Below, piece after piece: positions 39,470 through 52,469 of a stretch of 64,000 nt of DNA. The notes beneath the pieces are model-generated. The model had not been told where the DNA came from. It made no database searches and saw only the letters and a list, made by a program, of their open reading frames with translations. This DNA comes from Ehretia macrophylla (lineage: Eukaryota; Streptophyta; Magnoliopsida; Boraginales; Ehretiaceae): positions 56,523,594-56,587,593 of the forward strand of contig CM075780.1 of NCBI GenBank assembly GCA_037974665.1, given 5' to 3'. How positions within the stretch are numbered: position 1 is the first letter of the stretch; every line of letters starts with the position of its first letter. The translations under genes and the position numbers were made by a program.

Positions 39470-40493
39470 AGCAAAGTAACTCCACTTGTGTTAGGGGTCT
39501 CTCCCTGGCACTACTAGTCCCAAGTCCGGATAAAGGATGAAGATTGCGTTAGGCAGCCGATAGTCAACATAAAGCATGTTGGATTTTTCACATGGATTTG
39601 AGACAAAATGAAATTACTGTTGGGGCGTCCTCTACCTGCGATGCACTATATTGTCTGAGTATAGTGTTAAGTGAGAAAGGACTGTTGCATCGGCGCCCAA
39701 AAGTAGTGATAAATGGGCAAGGGTTCTCGCACCCTTATGGACGGGGGCGAGTAAAGAAGCTAGTCCAAAATAGGAAAGTAAGACTAGGGACTCGGAATAT
39801 CGGAAGTTTAACAAGAAATGGAGGTAGTTGATACTATAGAAATGAGAATGATTGATATACTATGCTTACAGGAAACAAAGTGGGTTTGCGAGAAAGCTCA
39901 AGAGATTGAAAGGACAAGGTTTAAAGGACAGGGTTTACACTTTGGTACTCGGGTAAAGATAGGTCAAAAAATGGGGTAGGCATAGTTATAAGTAAGGACC
40001 TAAAGGAAGATGTAGTAAATATCAATAGATGTTGGGATAAGACAATGGCACTTAAGGTAGAATTAGTGGAGAGACGTTAAATATTATTAGTGCTTATGCC
40101 CCTCAGGTTGGTTTAGGAACCCAAATTAAGGAGAAGTTTTGGGAGGACTTAGAAGGATTGGTGCACGGAATACCACTAAGTGAAATGATTTTTATGGGAG
40201 GAGACTTGAATGGGCATGTAAGAAGGGACAAAAATGGATACACGAGTGTGCATAGGGGGTACGACTATGGAGATAGAATTGAAGAAGGTAAGGTTGTACT
40301 AGACTTTTCAGTAACATATGACCTAATTGTTACCAATATCCTCTTTAAGAAGAGAGATAAACAATTGGTCACATATAAGAATGGTTTTTCAAGAACACAA
40401 ATAGATTTCTTTCTAACAATGAAGAAAGATCGCTTGGTTTGTAAGGATTGTAAGGTAATCCTAGGAGAGGGCCTAACTACCCAACAAAGATTG
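39470..40493 (+). mobile_element. RTE-type LINE fragment: 5' region and endonuclease domain
   Basis: A leader like other plant RTE elements (CCCAAGTCCGGATAAAGGATG near 39519-39539) precedes an apurinic-type endonuclease domain. RLGTRNIGSLT is near 39780, ILCLQETKWV near 39855, VGIVISKDLKEDVV near 39975, FMGGDLNGHVRRDK near 40192 and QLVTYKNGFSRTQIDFF near 40365. Frames shift at least twice before 40158. From there an open stretch runs to the junction at 40493. The reverse transcriptase half is absent from this side; sequence of a Gypsy LTR starts right after. Confidence 0.8.
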
Positions 40494-41637
40494 TGTGAGA
40501 CCCCAACATGCATCACATACATTTAAACTGCTCATTCTATTACTTGAACTTATTTGTACATTCAAATTTGCATTCTACATGATTTTGAGTTCATTTCACC
40601 TATAATTCCTAGAGGGGTAAAATAGTCTTTTCACATTGGCCAATCTTCTAGAAAGGGTAGAAGGGTAATATGAGCAAAATAACAAGAGTGTTTGGTCATT
40701 AGCAATTTAGGATATTTTTTAAGGGTAAAATGGTAATAAAGAAGCAATAGTTAGGCATTTTAGTCATAAATCACTTACAAGAGTTGCCTTGCTTTGACCT
40801 TGCCTTTGACCAACTTAGAGATAATTATAAATAGCAAAAAAATGAACAAAAATGGTCACAAAAACCCTAGCTTAGGCGTGTGAAGAGAAGAAGAGGAAGC
40901 AATAGTATTTTTCTTGCATTTTGAGCTATTTGAAGGGTGTAGAGGTAGAACCAAGAGCTAATATTATAGATTTGAGCTCTTTTCATCTTGTGCAAGCTTT
41001 CTATTGGATTGGTTTCTCTTGTTTCAATATTTCTAAGGTGAGGGATTTCCATGTTCTTGCATGTATGTATTATAATGATGATGTTAATGCTAGAGTATCT
41101 GTTATTATTGTTTGTTGTAGTTGGATCTGTGATAAAAATGGAGTTGATGAGCCATTCTTGTCTTCTTGAGTTTATTTGGTGGTTTTGAAGATGAGTTATA
41201 TGGTTATAAGTTGAGTGTTTTGCTATCTTATAGATGTTCTTAAGTGTTCATATGAGTTTACATGGAAAATGACTTGAGTTGGTTCAAGAATCAAAGATTT
41301 GTGTGTTTGTTCGTGTCTATCCGGTCGTGATACCTGGTCATGTTAACACAACCGGACATCAGCCCCGGACATTTGGGCAATCCACTGGACATTTTTCCGG
41401 TCGTGATCAACACGACTTGACATCACGTTCGGATCTGTTTTTGTTTTGTACCGCTTGGCCTGTTTTGATCATAACTTTGTCAATTTAACTCCGAATTGAG
41501 ATCCGTTTGATTCTAGAGTTATCTAACTTCGAAGAGCTTTAATTATATACCAAAATTAGATTATTTGGAGGTTAGGAGAATAGGAAACGAAATTGATTAA
41601 GTTGGATCATTGCGGAGTTAACTTAACTATGAGTTTA
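40494..41637 (+). repeat. Partial Gypsy-type LTR, plus strand
   Basis: Starts TGTGAGACCCC directly after the LINE. It contains a TATA-like ATTATAAATAGC at 40820-40831, AAACCCTAGC, and a CTAAG/GTGAGG donor-like signal at 41038, an order shared with the other Gypsy LTRs of this window. Similarity to a known family was not assigned. It ends where the next element's LTR begins. Confidence 0.5.
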
Positions 41638-42019
41638 TAACTAGTTAGCCACTTAAACTATATTATTCCACGTTTTTACTATTCACTAGAATCGAAAAAT
41701 ATTTTCTAAACTCACCCTCCCAACATGCAATGCATAAAAGCTTATTTTTCTCATTCCTTTTATGAGTCATGTAACCTAGAAAAAATACAAATTCGAGCAA
41801 ATTAAACAGTCAAAAATGCACTGTAAATAGTAACCACAAGTAAACATACTTTTAAGTAAGAAAAGGCACATTGAAATGTACAAAAGGCATGCAACAATTA
41901 ATTATAAATATAATGAAAGTCCCGGGCGTCACACTCTCCCCTCCTTCAATAAATTGCGTCCTCGCAATTCTTTATTCTTAAAAGAATCCCACATCAGTTG
42001 TAACCACTCCTACCCGAAC

Positions 42020-42560
42020 TATTGCCGAAGAAAAGTACTGCAAAAGAATACCAACAAGGAGATCTCACAAGAATGCTACGGAGAAATGCAATAAGAATAC
42101 TCTAAAAAATTCCACGTAAGAAATCCCGAGTAAAGTAGCCAGATAAAGGCTCCAATAAAGTACCATGTAGAAGTTTAAATAGGATCCATCTGGATGCAAA
42201 TAACTTATGGAAATCCTAGTCAGAAGCTGATTGTGAAATCCAGTAAGAATCCTGAATAGAAATACCACAGAGGATGCCAAGAAGGAATACTGAAGTAATA
42301 CTCCAAATAGGAATCTCCTATATAGGAAATCCTAGAGAAACCACTTATATATATGAATACAGAAGAGAATACCATCAAAATCCTAATAAGAATGCTAAGG
42401 AGAATATCACATGCGAGATTTGAAATAAGGAGTCTGAATAAGGGCCCCTGTTAAGAACACCAATCAAGGATCTCAGAACAAGAATTCATTCGAATACAAG
42501 TACCATATAAGAAGTCCAATGTGATTGCAAAATTTTGAGAGATTATCCAGTAAGAATTTC
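42020..42560 (-). repeat. Core made of degenerate ~20-bp repeats
   Basis: On the plus strand, motifs like ATAAGAATACC, TAAGAATCC and AAGGAGAATA recur roughly every 15-25 bp for about 500 bp. No open frame is present. Confidence 0.5.
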
Positions 42561-43181
42561 CAAGGTTGAGTTCTAAATGTAAATACCAATTCTCACTAGA
42601 TGTCTGATCAATACCTCTCATTTCGGGTGGTCTTCATCCCTGGAAAGTCCATCATTAGCCATTCCAACACAGGGGAAGAGTTTACTTACCACATCGATGG
42701 GTAATGCTTGTATGCAACTAAAATCACATAGGGTATACTTTTCTTAACACTTTCATAGCACATTTAATACAATTCTCACATACGGAGTATCTATCACAGG
42801 TGTACAATTAATATTTCAAACTATCATACATCCATTGGCTACATTAGAGTTCACTCATACTTAATTTTCTTCACATAGGCAAAACATACACATTACTAAT
42901 TATAAGATAATTAATTTCTCCAAGAGTCAGCTAGATATACACATAGCCACATATTTACACATATCACATATTCTTTCACATATTACGCAAATAAGTCACA
43001 TAGATGTACACATAATCACATAAGTATAAAAATAAGGCACATTTTCATTCAAGAACTCACAATTTCCACATACAAGTATACACCTATTCAAGATATACTT
43101 CACATGCATGCACTCGAAGTTTCTACCCGACAGGCCGAGGACCCTGTCCTGGCTGAGAGCTAACTAAGCTCTGATACCACC

Positions 43182-46100
43182 TGCAACACCCCCATCCCTT
43201 ACAAGACCGGAGCCTCGATCCAATACCCCATGAAATGAAAAACGAGCAAAAACGGGCGGAGTTTCCCCTGTTTCTAGGCCAAACCGGTTACCTGTAACAA
43301 AGATAAAACCACATACTACAACATTCTCAACAACTCCAAACTTCAGCCACGCAACTTCCCCAACACTAAGGCCATCCGAGCCTTAGATCATGACAATATA
43401 ACATACAAGCATGCAAAATCAAATTCATTGAAATTCTATGTTTTAAATCCACTTATCTTACCACTCTAATCATATTTACCTTTATTTCTTATAAGTTTAG
43501 TCAAACAACCAACTAACTCTCACTAACCACACAAGCATGCAATCCAATAGTTACCCGGTTCAATTATCAAGTATTCGGTTATCATATTACTCTAATATTG
43601 TCTATTTATCTTTCTTATAAAGTATGTCCATAACCAACCATTAAGCCATACAAGCATACTGGACATGACAATACCAAAGTAACTTGAGTTATTACAAACC
43701 ACCTACAATACTATGAACCACTTACTACTAACGACTCACGCACAACCTTAAATTTTACATTACAACCTTCTTTAACAGTTCAAATACATACAAAATCAAT
43801 TACTATTACTTCCAGAATATCTATGGTTTCCAACGATTACAATAAAATCCAAGCAACCATATCACATAAATTCACAAGTGTAACAATGGAAGCCAACACA
43901 ACCATTCATGAAATCTCCCGAGCTTTCACTTTATCAATCTTGAGAGGTACTGAACCTGAAATTGTTATAAACAAGGGTGAGCATACAAAATACGTATGCC
44001 CAGTGAGGGAGGGAACATGTAATCGGGGAATTTTTGAAAAGGTTTCCGTGCAATGTAACAACTATTCACGTACTCGAATACAACAATTAAATAATTCTTC
44101 AATAACTAAATAATACACTTTAAAATCTACCTTAAGCTAACCATTTAACAACCCTTTCAAAATGACGTGGTACGGTGATGAAGCTAGATAATATTCTTTG
44201 TAAGACATATAATGGTAACATTACAAGACTAGTATGCAACTGAACATTCAATTAATCTATACGAAGTAACAATCAAATACAAGGACTAGATACTAGTTAT
44301 AAAGAGGTACATTCACAAATAACCCTCATGAGGTAGATCTTTATGCCCCCAACGAGGTGAACAAACCCCTGAGGTAGAAGAGTATGCCCCAACGAGAATT
44401 ATCGATCATGAACACGAACAAGTTATACAACTCCACTCTCCCAAGGTAGATCTTTATGCCCCAACGAGGTGGCCAAACCCCTGAGGTAAAAGATTATACC
44501 CTAGCGAGAGAGATTGGGAACCATGGTAGCCGAGCTATACCGACAGCCCGATGCTACCCGGAGTTGAACGACAATACCATGCCCAAAAGGTTGCACAACC
44601 CGATATGATCACGAGAGTTCACAAGGCAACACGAGAAAACCACAAGATTACCATATAATACAATAACACTTAAACGAGCATATAACAATACAAGTAAGAT
44701 AAATAAACAATATATCAGAAATTCAACTAACTACTCAACTAGCAAAACCATCCCTTTTTTGGATACACAAGTTACCCAAATGCATTTAAACTATCAAATA
44801 ACCCACTACAAGTCATATACTAACATTAGACCCAACTTTAGCACTTTTCCCTTTTTGTCTACAAATTCAAGTTGAGCACACACGAGGCATAGATTACATA
44901 ATCCACAAACTAACTATAATACACTTCTAGGGACACATTATGGCACCAATTGAAGCTACGGAAACTCATTTTCAACTACGTTTAACATAAAAAATCTGAA
45001 GGCCACGAGGTCCGTTTGAACTACAAGTACACTACCCGTGGATCAATTAAGTGCCAAGGCTCTATCTTACTTATTTAAGACCAATTAGCACCTTAAAACT
45101 TACCCCAGTATCTTACTTCAATTGATTTCTATTTTAGACGTAATTAAGACATTAATTTTCAATTATCTCAGAATTCGATAATTCTTATCGTATAACTGTT
45201 TTAGCATCCCTAGGATCCATACCAAGTGTCAAAACTGGTATCGGGTCACGTTTCGTTAGTCTTGAGTGAATAGTGCCAATTAGTCTAACTTTAACTAAAT
45301 GATCTTGCAATTCAAGCAATTCTAATCCATTCAAGGCTATAATCTAAGTTCACTTACTCCTAAATCAAGCATAATTAGAAATTAAACGAGTTAGGGTACA
45401 AGATTTCACAAAATCCCCAATTTCACTACAAGAACCCTAACTTTAATTAAAAGATTAAGCAATCTATCTAACAACAAAGCTATAAAATCTCATAAACATA
45501 TTCTACAAACATAATAAAAGGCATTTTAAGCATTAACATGCATAGATAATTCAATATTCAACAAATCAATAATTTCAATATAAACCCTAGCTATTCAAGT
45601 TTATATGAAATGCAATTTCTCCCTCACCTATGCTTGAAGATGCAAGAAATTGGATTGGTGAAGCTTGAAACCCTTAGAACTAAGCTTGAAATCCTTAGAA
45701 CTAAGGTTGAGAAGCTCCAAGTTGACAAGCCCTAGCAAATTATTCCTTCCTCGTTTCTTTTTCTTTTGGGGGAAGGGGGGGTTTGGCTTTTGCTTTTTTT
45801 TTTTTTCTAAGTATATGTATGTATGTGGTATATTATGTATATAATATATGTGAGGTAGATGTTTGGGCCTATTTAAATGTAAGATAAAGATAAGTTCTAT
45901 GCTAAAAGTGTTAAAAAAAACTAGTTAGCCACATAAACTTTATTATTCCACATTTTTATTATTCACTCGAACTGAAAAACATTTTCTAACTGCACCCTCC
46001 CAACATGTAATCGACAAAAGCTTATTTTTCTCATTCCTTTTATAAGTCATGTAACCTAGGAAAAATACGAATTCGGACAAATTAAATAGTAAAAAATGCA

Positions 46101-46213
46101 CTGTAAATAGGAACCGCAAGTAAACATATTTTTAAGTAAAAAAAGGCACATTGAAATGCACAAAAGGCATGCAACAGTTAATTATAATTATAATGAAAGT
46201 CTCGGGCGTCACA
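43182..46213 (-). repeat. 5' LTR of the non-autonomous chromovirus-like element
   Basis: 3032 bp. It holds a loosely repeated block at 44325-44520 (GAGGTAGATCTTTATGCCCC and variants, about four times) and the CGACAGCCCGATGCT block (44540-44555) shared with the other Gypsy LTRs. There is a donor-like ATAG/GTGAGG at 45627 and an acceptor-like TTTCAG/GT at 43956, both on the minus strand. Confidence 0.75.
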
Positions 46214-46315
46214 AAGCCTACAAAGCAAACAATGAGTTCTCGCAAGCTCAAGCCTCCCTGTTTCAAGCAACCATACTGCACGAAGAAAGCCTCAAATCAA
46301 CTCCAAATTTATGGT
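46214..46315. other. Short unrecognised spacer between two Gypsy elements
   Basis: 102 bp, less AT-rich than its neighbours. It is open in one frame, but too short to identify. Confidence 0.3.
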
Positions 46316-48708
46316 TGTGAAACCCCATATTTTTTATTTGCATAGAATTACGTGTTTTGACCTGTTTATGTGTTATATGAATTACAATACACTAATTCTA
46401 TGATTTATATTCCTGTTACATGCTATATGTGCATTCATAAAATTTTCATAAAAAATGGCATTAGAAATTTTATCGTTGATTTTTGTAAATAGTATTTTGA
46501 ACGCACGTCCGTTAAAATTTTTACACGGGTATTTTAAACATCTTAAAACCTAGTCCTCGGATATTAATAGACCCGTGTATGATTAAAATGGATTTCAAAT
46601 CGGATTAGAAATTTTAAAGGTTTTTACACATTCTTTTGCGAAAATTGAGTTTTTAACCGAGTTGGGTGTAACTGTATGCATATGAAAATTGTTGTCAACT
46701 AAAAATATGCTACTTAAAATAGACTAAGTGTTGAATGCATATAAGTAAGCAAAATAGTCAAGAAAAATAATTAAAATACTAAAAATATTAATTAAAAGAC
46801 TAGAAAATTAACTTTGATTTTTTTATTTTGTTGACTTAGCCTATTTAGTTATCAACACACATTAAAAACAAAGCAAACACACTCATAAAACACACACATA
46901 GCCGAGAGGTTAAGGAAGAAAAAGAGAGAAGAATTTCAAAGGTTTTCAAAGCAATATTTCATTAGAAAACTTAGTTTTTGTCAGAAACTTTTCAAACCGA
47001 GTTGGATTTTGCTTGTTGGGCACCTATTGCACGCATTCCTAGCTTTGTTTCGAATCAAAGGTGAGAGAAAAATTCTAGATCTCAAAATGTTATTTTGTGT
47101 CAATTTCATATAATTTCATTTTTATCCGATGAAATGTTAAACTATTGTTAGATTATTGCTCAGTAATTGCCAAGGATCATTTATATGAGTTTATAGCTAT
47201 TTTGATCGGTTGTAGCACGTATTTCTATTTTTCGGGTATTAAAGTTGATTTATAGCTTCAATGTTGAATAATTGTTGTTATGGCAGTTGGAATTGGTTGA
47301 TTGTAGCTTCTAAAATTTTGTTAATTGTGGGATAGAAATGTTGTAATGCCGAATTTTTGATTGGAATGTTGTACCAAAATCCCAGAAAATTCAGCCAAGA
47401 GCATTGCCAAAATTAGGGTTGTCGGGCTTGTTTTGGATGGCTTTTGGTTGGTCTTTAGTGGGGTTAATGTAGTTGCATGTGTGGTTGAGTGATAGAAAGT
47501 GGTTTGGAGGTTATTGGATTAATAGATTGTAAGTTTTGATTGTTGGAAGTTTGTGTAGTCTTTCTTTAAATGTTGAAATGTTGTCTTTGGTTGTTTGGGT
47601 GGTGTTTGAGTGGTTGAATCTTGGGTTGTTGTTGGTTAGTTTCGGGATTGGTTGTATGGTTTAATGCTTGTTAAGTTGGGTGGTCTACTTTGTCATCTAA
47701 CTTAGTTGTTAGTTGTTTATTTGATTAGTTGATGTTATGTTATTGAAATGATGTTAACTGATTGATTATTAATGATGTCGGGAGATAGGCAACCTACTTT
47801 TGTTGTCCTTCCGTAATGTGAATGTTTATTATTATTGTCATAAGTCTTAATAGTGTGTGCCACCTCTCAGGCAGCATTGGGCTGTCGAGTTAATAATGGC
47901 CTGACTATCATAGACTACCCCCAACTCGTATGGGCGGAGATGCCATGGAGAGAGGGGCTAGATGAGGTACCTTGGGTGTGTGTTATAGGGAGTTATAAGA
48001 AGATGGTTGAGATCGTGATGGCATATGGAGCTATACCAACTAGTGTATCCTTTCACAATTGAATGGTCATTTATGTGATTGAATTGAAAAGTTGATGTTA
48101 ATGAAGTTGTTGTCATGGTATTTTATGGGATGATTTTCCTAAAAGGGTAATGTTAATGTTTTCTAAAAGATCTATAGAATTCCTCACTGGGCTTGTTTTA
48201 TATAAGCTTACTCTTATTCGTTATCTGCAAGCAGATGTTACTGAACCGGATTACGGGTACGTGCCTCAGGAAGTTGAGAATGTGCCTTACGTGGACGAGT
48301 CTTATGTGCCGGAGTCGATTCCATGAGTTTATCTTAGTTTTGTAATATATTGTATTGTTTAACTTACTTAAGGATAAGGACTTGTGTAATGTTAGTTTAG
48401 TAGTCTTTCTTTTGAACGTGAATAGGTTGCTAGACTAGCTTATAATCTATTTTGAAAATGTATAATATAACCTATGTATGATATTGGAACGGATGCGTAT
48501 AACTTATGGATGAATGGATGAAAGAATGTTTAATATATGGAAATGGTTGCGTTGTATGTTGATAACATGGCTGTGGAGTTGTTGTTGATCTTTAGAGTTG
48601 GTTGTATGATGTTCTAAAGGGTTGGTTTAGAGCCCTAATGTCCGTTATACTGCCGAAATTCCGTTACGTCCTGACTGATCGTAGGTGGGGTCGAGTTGGG
48701 GTGTTACA
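46316..48708 (+). repeat. 5' LTR of the old chromovirus
   Basis: 2393 bp. It has a donor-like CAAAG/GTGAGA at 47061 and an acceptor-like TGCAAGCAG ending at 48234. Just after the acceptor-like site comes a short frame with EVENVPYVDESYVPES and a stop at 48324-48326. A block matching the other Gypsy LTRs in complement (CAGGCAGCATTGGGCTGTCG) lies at 47868-47887. Confidence 0.9.
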
Positions 48709-48713
48709 TTAAG

Positions 48714-48725
48714 TGGTATCAGAGC
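48714..48725 (+). other. Primer-binding site of the old chromovirus
   Basis: TGGTATCAGAGC, complementary to initiator tRNA-Met, five bases after the 5' LTR. Confidence 0.9.
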
Positions 48726-48982
48726 GCATGTTTAGCTGTCAGCCAGGGTATTCTCGGAATGTGGTTAATGGTCTTATTATGAAAGTATGTATGAAGTGAA
48801 AGAAAGTGAAATATGTGTTAAAATGATTAAATGATTATGTGATTAAGTGACTATGTGAATATGTGATCAACTTGTTTATATGATTAATACTTAAATGATT
48901 TATGTGTTTTACGTGAGTTTTGTTGCCTATGTGCTATAAACTGTTTATGTGTTATAACATGTGCTAACTCTTTGATAGTAGA

Positions 48983-50042
48983 ATGGCTAGGCGACCGAGA
49001 ACACGGGGTAGGCCCCAAGGTGATGATGAGGCACCAGGTCAGGTAGCACCAGGTAGAGATCGGGGGTATGACCGCCTAGCAGTGGCTATGGACCGTATAA
49101 CCAAGGCCATAGCGGGTCAGGCACAGATTTTGGTGGGGCAGGCTACTCAGGCACAGGCTGTGCAGACTCAGATGCTGAACACGCAGGGTGGTTTTCACGG
49201 GCGAAGTACATTGAAAGAATTTCTGGGTTACTATCCACCGAGGTTCCAGGGTAAGCCCGATGATAAGAAAGCTTAAGCTTGGATCAAGAAAGTTGAGAAA
49301 ATCTTTGATCCCCTAGATTATACGGATGAGAGGAAGATCACCTTTGCGGTGTATCTATTTGATGACGAGGCTGAGGAGTGGTGGCATACCGTGAGAACTA
49401 ATTGGGAAGCATGAGGTACTCCTTATGTTTGGGATACCTTTCTTAGGGTGTTCCAGGCTAAGTACATCCGGAGGATTGCGCGGGAACGAAGAGAGGTGGG
49501 GTTCCTATCTTTGGTTCAGGGTGATTCTACAGTGGCCCAGTATGAGGCCAATTTTAACAGGCTGTCCCGGTTTGCACCGGAATTTGTAGCAGATTAGGAG
49601 CGTAAGACTTGGAGGTTTGTTTTGGGATTGAGGCCAGAGATTCAGGATGCAATGGCCCTGAATCAGTATGATGTATTTTCTGAGGCCTTTGATGCGGCTT
49701 CAAGGTTGGAGAAGAGGAAAGGGGAATAGATTAGTCCTAGTCAGCCTAGTAAGATGCCATTTCAGCCGCAGGGTCAGCAATGTGTGTATAGGCCTCCAGT
49801 GCAGCAGGTTGTGTGTAGGCCACCAGTATAGTAGAGCTCTTTTAGACCTCAGGGCCAGCAGGGTTTCTATAGGCCCCAGTTTCAGCAGGGCTCCAACCAA
49901 GCTCAGTTACAGTACAGGCTAGCCTAGTCTCAGGGTCAATATAGGCCTAGCGTTGCGAGACCTTAGCAGTAGGTTGGTACAACTACTTTTTCAGCTTCTG
50001 GGTCTTCAAGGGACAGTGTTAGTGCTTCGTCATCGCAGTGTG
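48983..50042 (+). pseudogene. Chromovirus gag fossil (upstream part)
   Basis: Starts MARRPRTRGRPQGDD, closely like the start of the young relative nested in it, and runs through the gag domain and the proline/glutamine-rich linker up to the insertion. It is broken in several places. Confidence 0.85.
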
Positions 50043-52469
50043 TGTCACACCCCAACTCGACCCCACCTATAATCAGTCAGGACGCAACGGAATTTCGGCG
50101 GCATAACGACAGTAAACCGATTTCCGAGGTTCTAAACCAACCTCATTAAACATCATACATCCAGTAATTCCTCAATACAAACAACAACATACAACACAAC
50201 CATATTATACGATAAAACATCTTCGTTATACGCCTCCGTTCCAACATGACATACAATACCTCAACTTTATCATACATTTCAAAAGTAAGTTGAGACACAT
50301 TTACAACTTAACCATAAACAAAAGAAAACCGCTAAGTTAACATCATTTGGTTCATCATCTTTTCAATATCTATTACATTAAGAACCATAAGGCATATAAA
50401 GTCTATTAAACTAATATACAAGACATTTAAATAACATAAAGTCATGGATAAGACTCGGGAACATATGACTGAGCCAAGAAAGGGACATTTCCCAGATTCT
50501 GGTCTTCAGGAGGCACGTACCCGAAATGTTGTGAAAGTACACCTGAAACATGCATTAATAGAGAGTGAGTTTATATACATAAGCCCAGTGAGGATCCGAT
50601 AGATCTCGACAGTATTCACTACGCTCCTTGGATTTAGTCCTTTGAGCAAGTAAACACACAACAACAATAAATAACATAAATAATGCTATCATCACATAAC
50701 TATATAACCAATCAATAAGGATACTCTATTTGGTGTAGCTCCAAACGCCATCACGATCTCAACCGTTCTTCTTATAACTCCCCATTACTCACGCACCCGA
50801 GGTACCTCACTAGCCCCTCCCTCCATGACACCTCCGTCATGCGAGCTGGGGGTAGCCTATGGCAGTCATGCCGTTATCAACCCGACAGCCCGATGCTGCC
50901 CGAGAGGTGGCACACACATACCAAGACTCCATATTCATCAATCACACATCAATCAATCAATCAATTGGGAGATCAGCAACAAGAGTGCCCGATTCCCGCA
51001 TTCAATAATAATCAATCAATAACATCAATATAACATCAATATTAAATTAAACAACAAACAACGTAGTTAGATGACAAAGTAGGCCATCTAACCGGACATG
51101 CATAATATACATAATTAAACTCTAAATTACTCAACAACAACTCACCATTCATCACTCGAACACTACCCAACCATCTAAGGCATCGTTCAAGAAATTAAAG
51201 AATGACAACCTAAACTTCTAAAATTCATAACTTACAATCTACTAATCCAAACATTGCCAAATCAGTTCCTATCACTCACCCATTCAACCTACTACATTAG
51301 CCCTCTCGGAAATCCACCATAACACCTCCAAATCATGCCCGATAACCCTAAAACCCTATGACGTCATGGCTGGATTTTCTAGATTTTCACACAAACAAGG
51401 TAATCGAAAATTCGGCATTACAACAGCGCTAATACGTAATTATCAAGTATTTAGAAATCGACGGCAATCGATTTCGATCAACACAACTCATTTAATTCAA
51501 CTTTGAACATTTAAATCAAAATTAAATACCCGGAAAATAAAAATTATGCTATATCCGACAGAAACTCGTAGTATTAGTATATAATGATCCCTAGCATGCA
51601 AGGAGCAATAATCTAACATCAGATTACAATTCTAACGGTTCAATCTTCATTTATACGCAAAAACACAAAAATGACATTTTGAGATCTAGAATTTTTCTCT
51701 CACCTTAGATGCGATATAAGCCTAGGAATGCGTGCTATGCGTGCCCAACAAGCAGAATCCAAGTCGGTGCGAAGTTTCACGGACAAAAACTAGGTTTTTC
51801 TTTGAAAAATTGGATTGAAAAGCTTGAGTTTTCTCTTCTCTTTTCTCCCTCTTCTCTCTCGGCAATGTGTGTGTGTGTGATGGTGTTTTTGTGTTGTGTG
51901 AGTGTGTGTTGAGGACATTAGCTTATATGGTCAATTAATTAATTAAAGTCAAAGTTATTTTAATAGGTATTTTTGTGTTTTTAATGACTTTAATTGCATT
52001 TTAGTACTCACCAAGTTAAAAATAATTATGCCACCCCCAAGATATCTCAAGTGGATTATTTTTAGGTGACAAGAAGTTTTACATTCAAAGAATTCCACCC
52101 GAGTCGGCTTAAAACTCGATTTTCGCAAAAGTCGGTGTAAAAACCCTAATAAATTCTTAAGCCGATTTTAAAACCGTTTTCATCAAACACAGGTCTATTA
52201 AAGTCCGTGGACTAGGTCTAGAAGGGTTAAAAAGACCAGTTTCAAAATTATAGCGGACGTGTTTCGAAAATACTATTCACTAAAAATCGACGATAAAATT
52301 TCTGACTCCGTTTTTTATGAAAATTTCATGAATGCACATTTAGCACGTATTAGAAGTATTGACATCAAAATTATAACTTTCTAGGTCCTATAGCACATAA
52401 ACAGATCATATGCACGCAAAACGAGGTAAAGCACGTAAAACGAGATAAGCAAGAAAATGGGGTTTCACA
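50043..52469 (-). repeat. 3' LTR of the young chromovirus
   Basis: 2427 bp. The short LTR frame (minus strand 50555-50442, 37 codons plus stop) is open but differs from the copy in the other LTR at about ten positions. Donor-like and acceptor-like signals are at 51703 and 50543. Confidence 0.92.

Larger units (their letters stand above)
41638..46213 (-). mobile_element. Non-autonomous chromovirus-like element, minus strand
   Basis: On the minus strand the 5' LTR is 46213-43182 (about 3.03 kb, TGTGACGCCC...GGTGTTGCA). Next come a primer-binding site TGGTATCAGAGC (43179-43168), a core of only about 1.25 kb (43181-41934) without gag or pol, a purine tract (GAAGGAGGGGAGAG at 41947-41934) and a partial 3' LTR (41933-41638). 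The LTR stretches differ by about 8% by eye, so it is old. Like the LARD-like element at 1-9256, it could only have moved with proteins from another element. It has no coding capacity of its own. Confidence 0.75.

Noticed and set aside
43823-44113. 96-codon open frame
   Set aside because: Lies antisense within the LTR of the non-autonomous element; composition is not protein-like.
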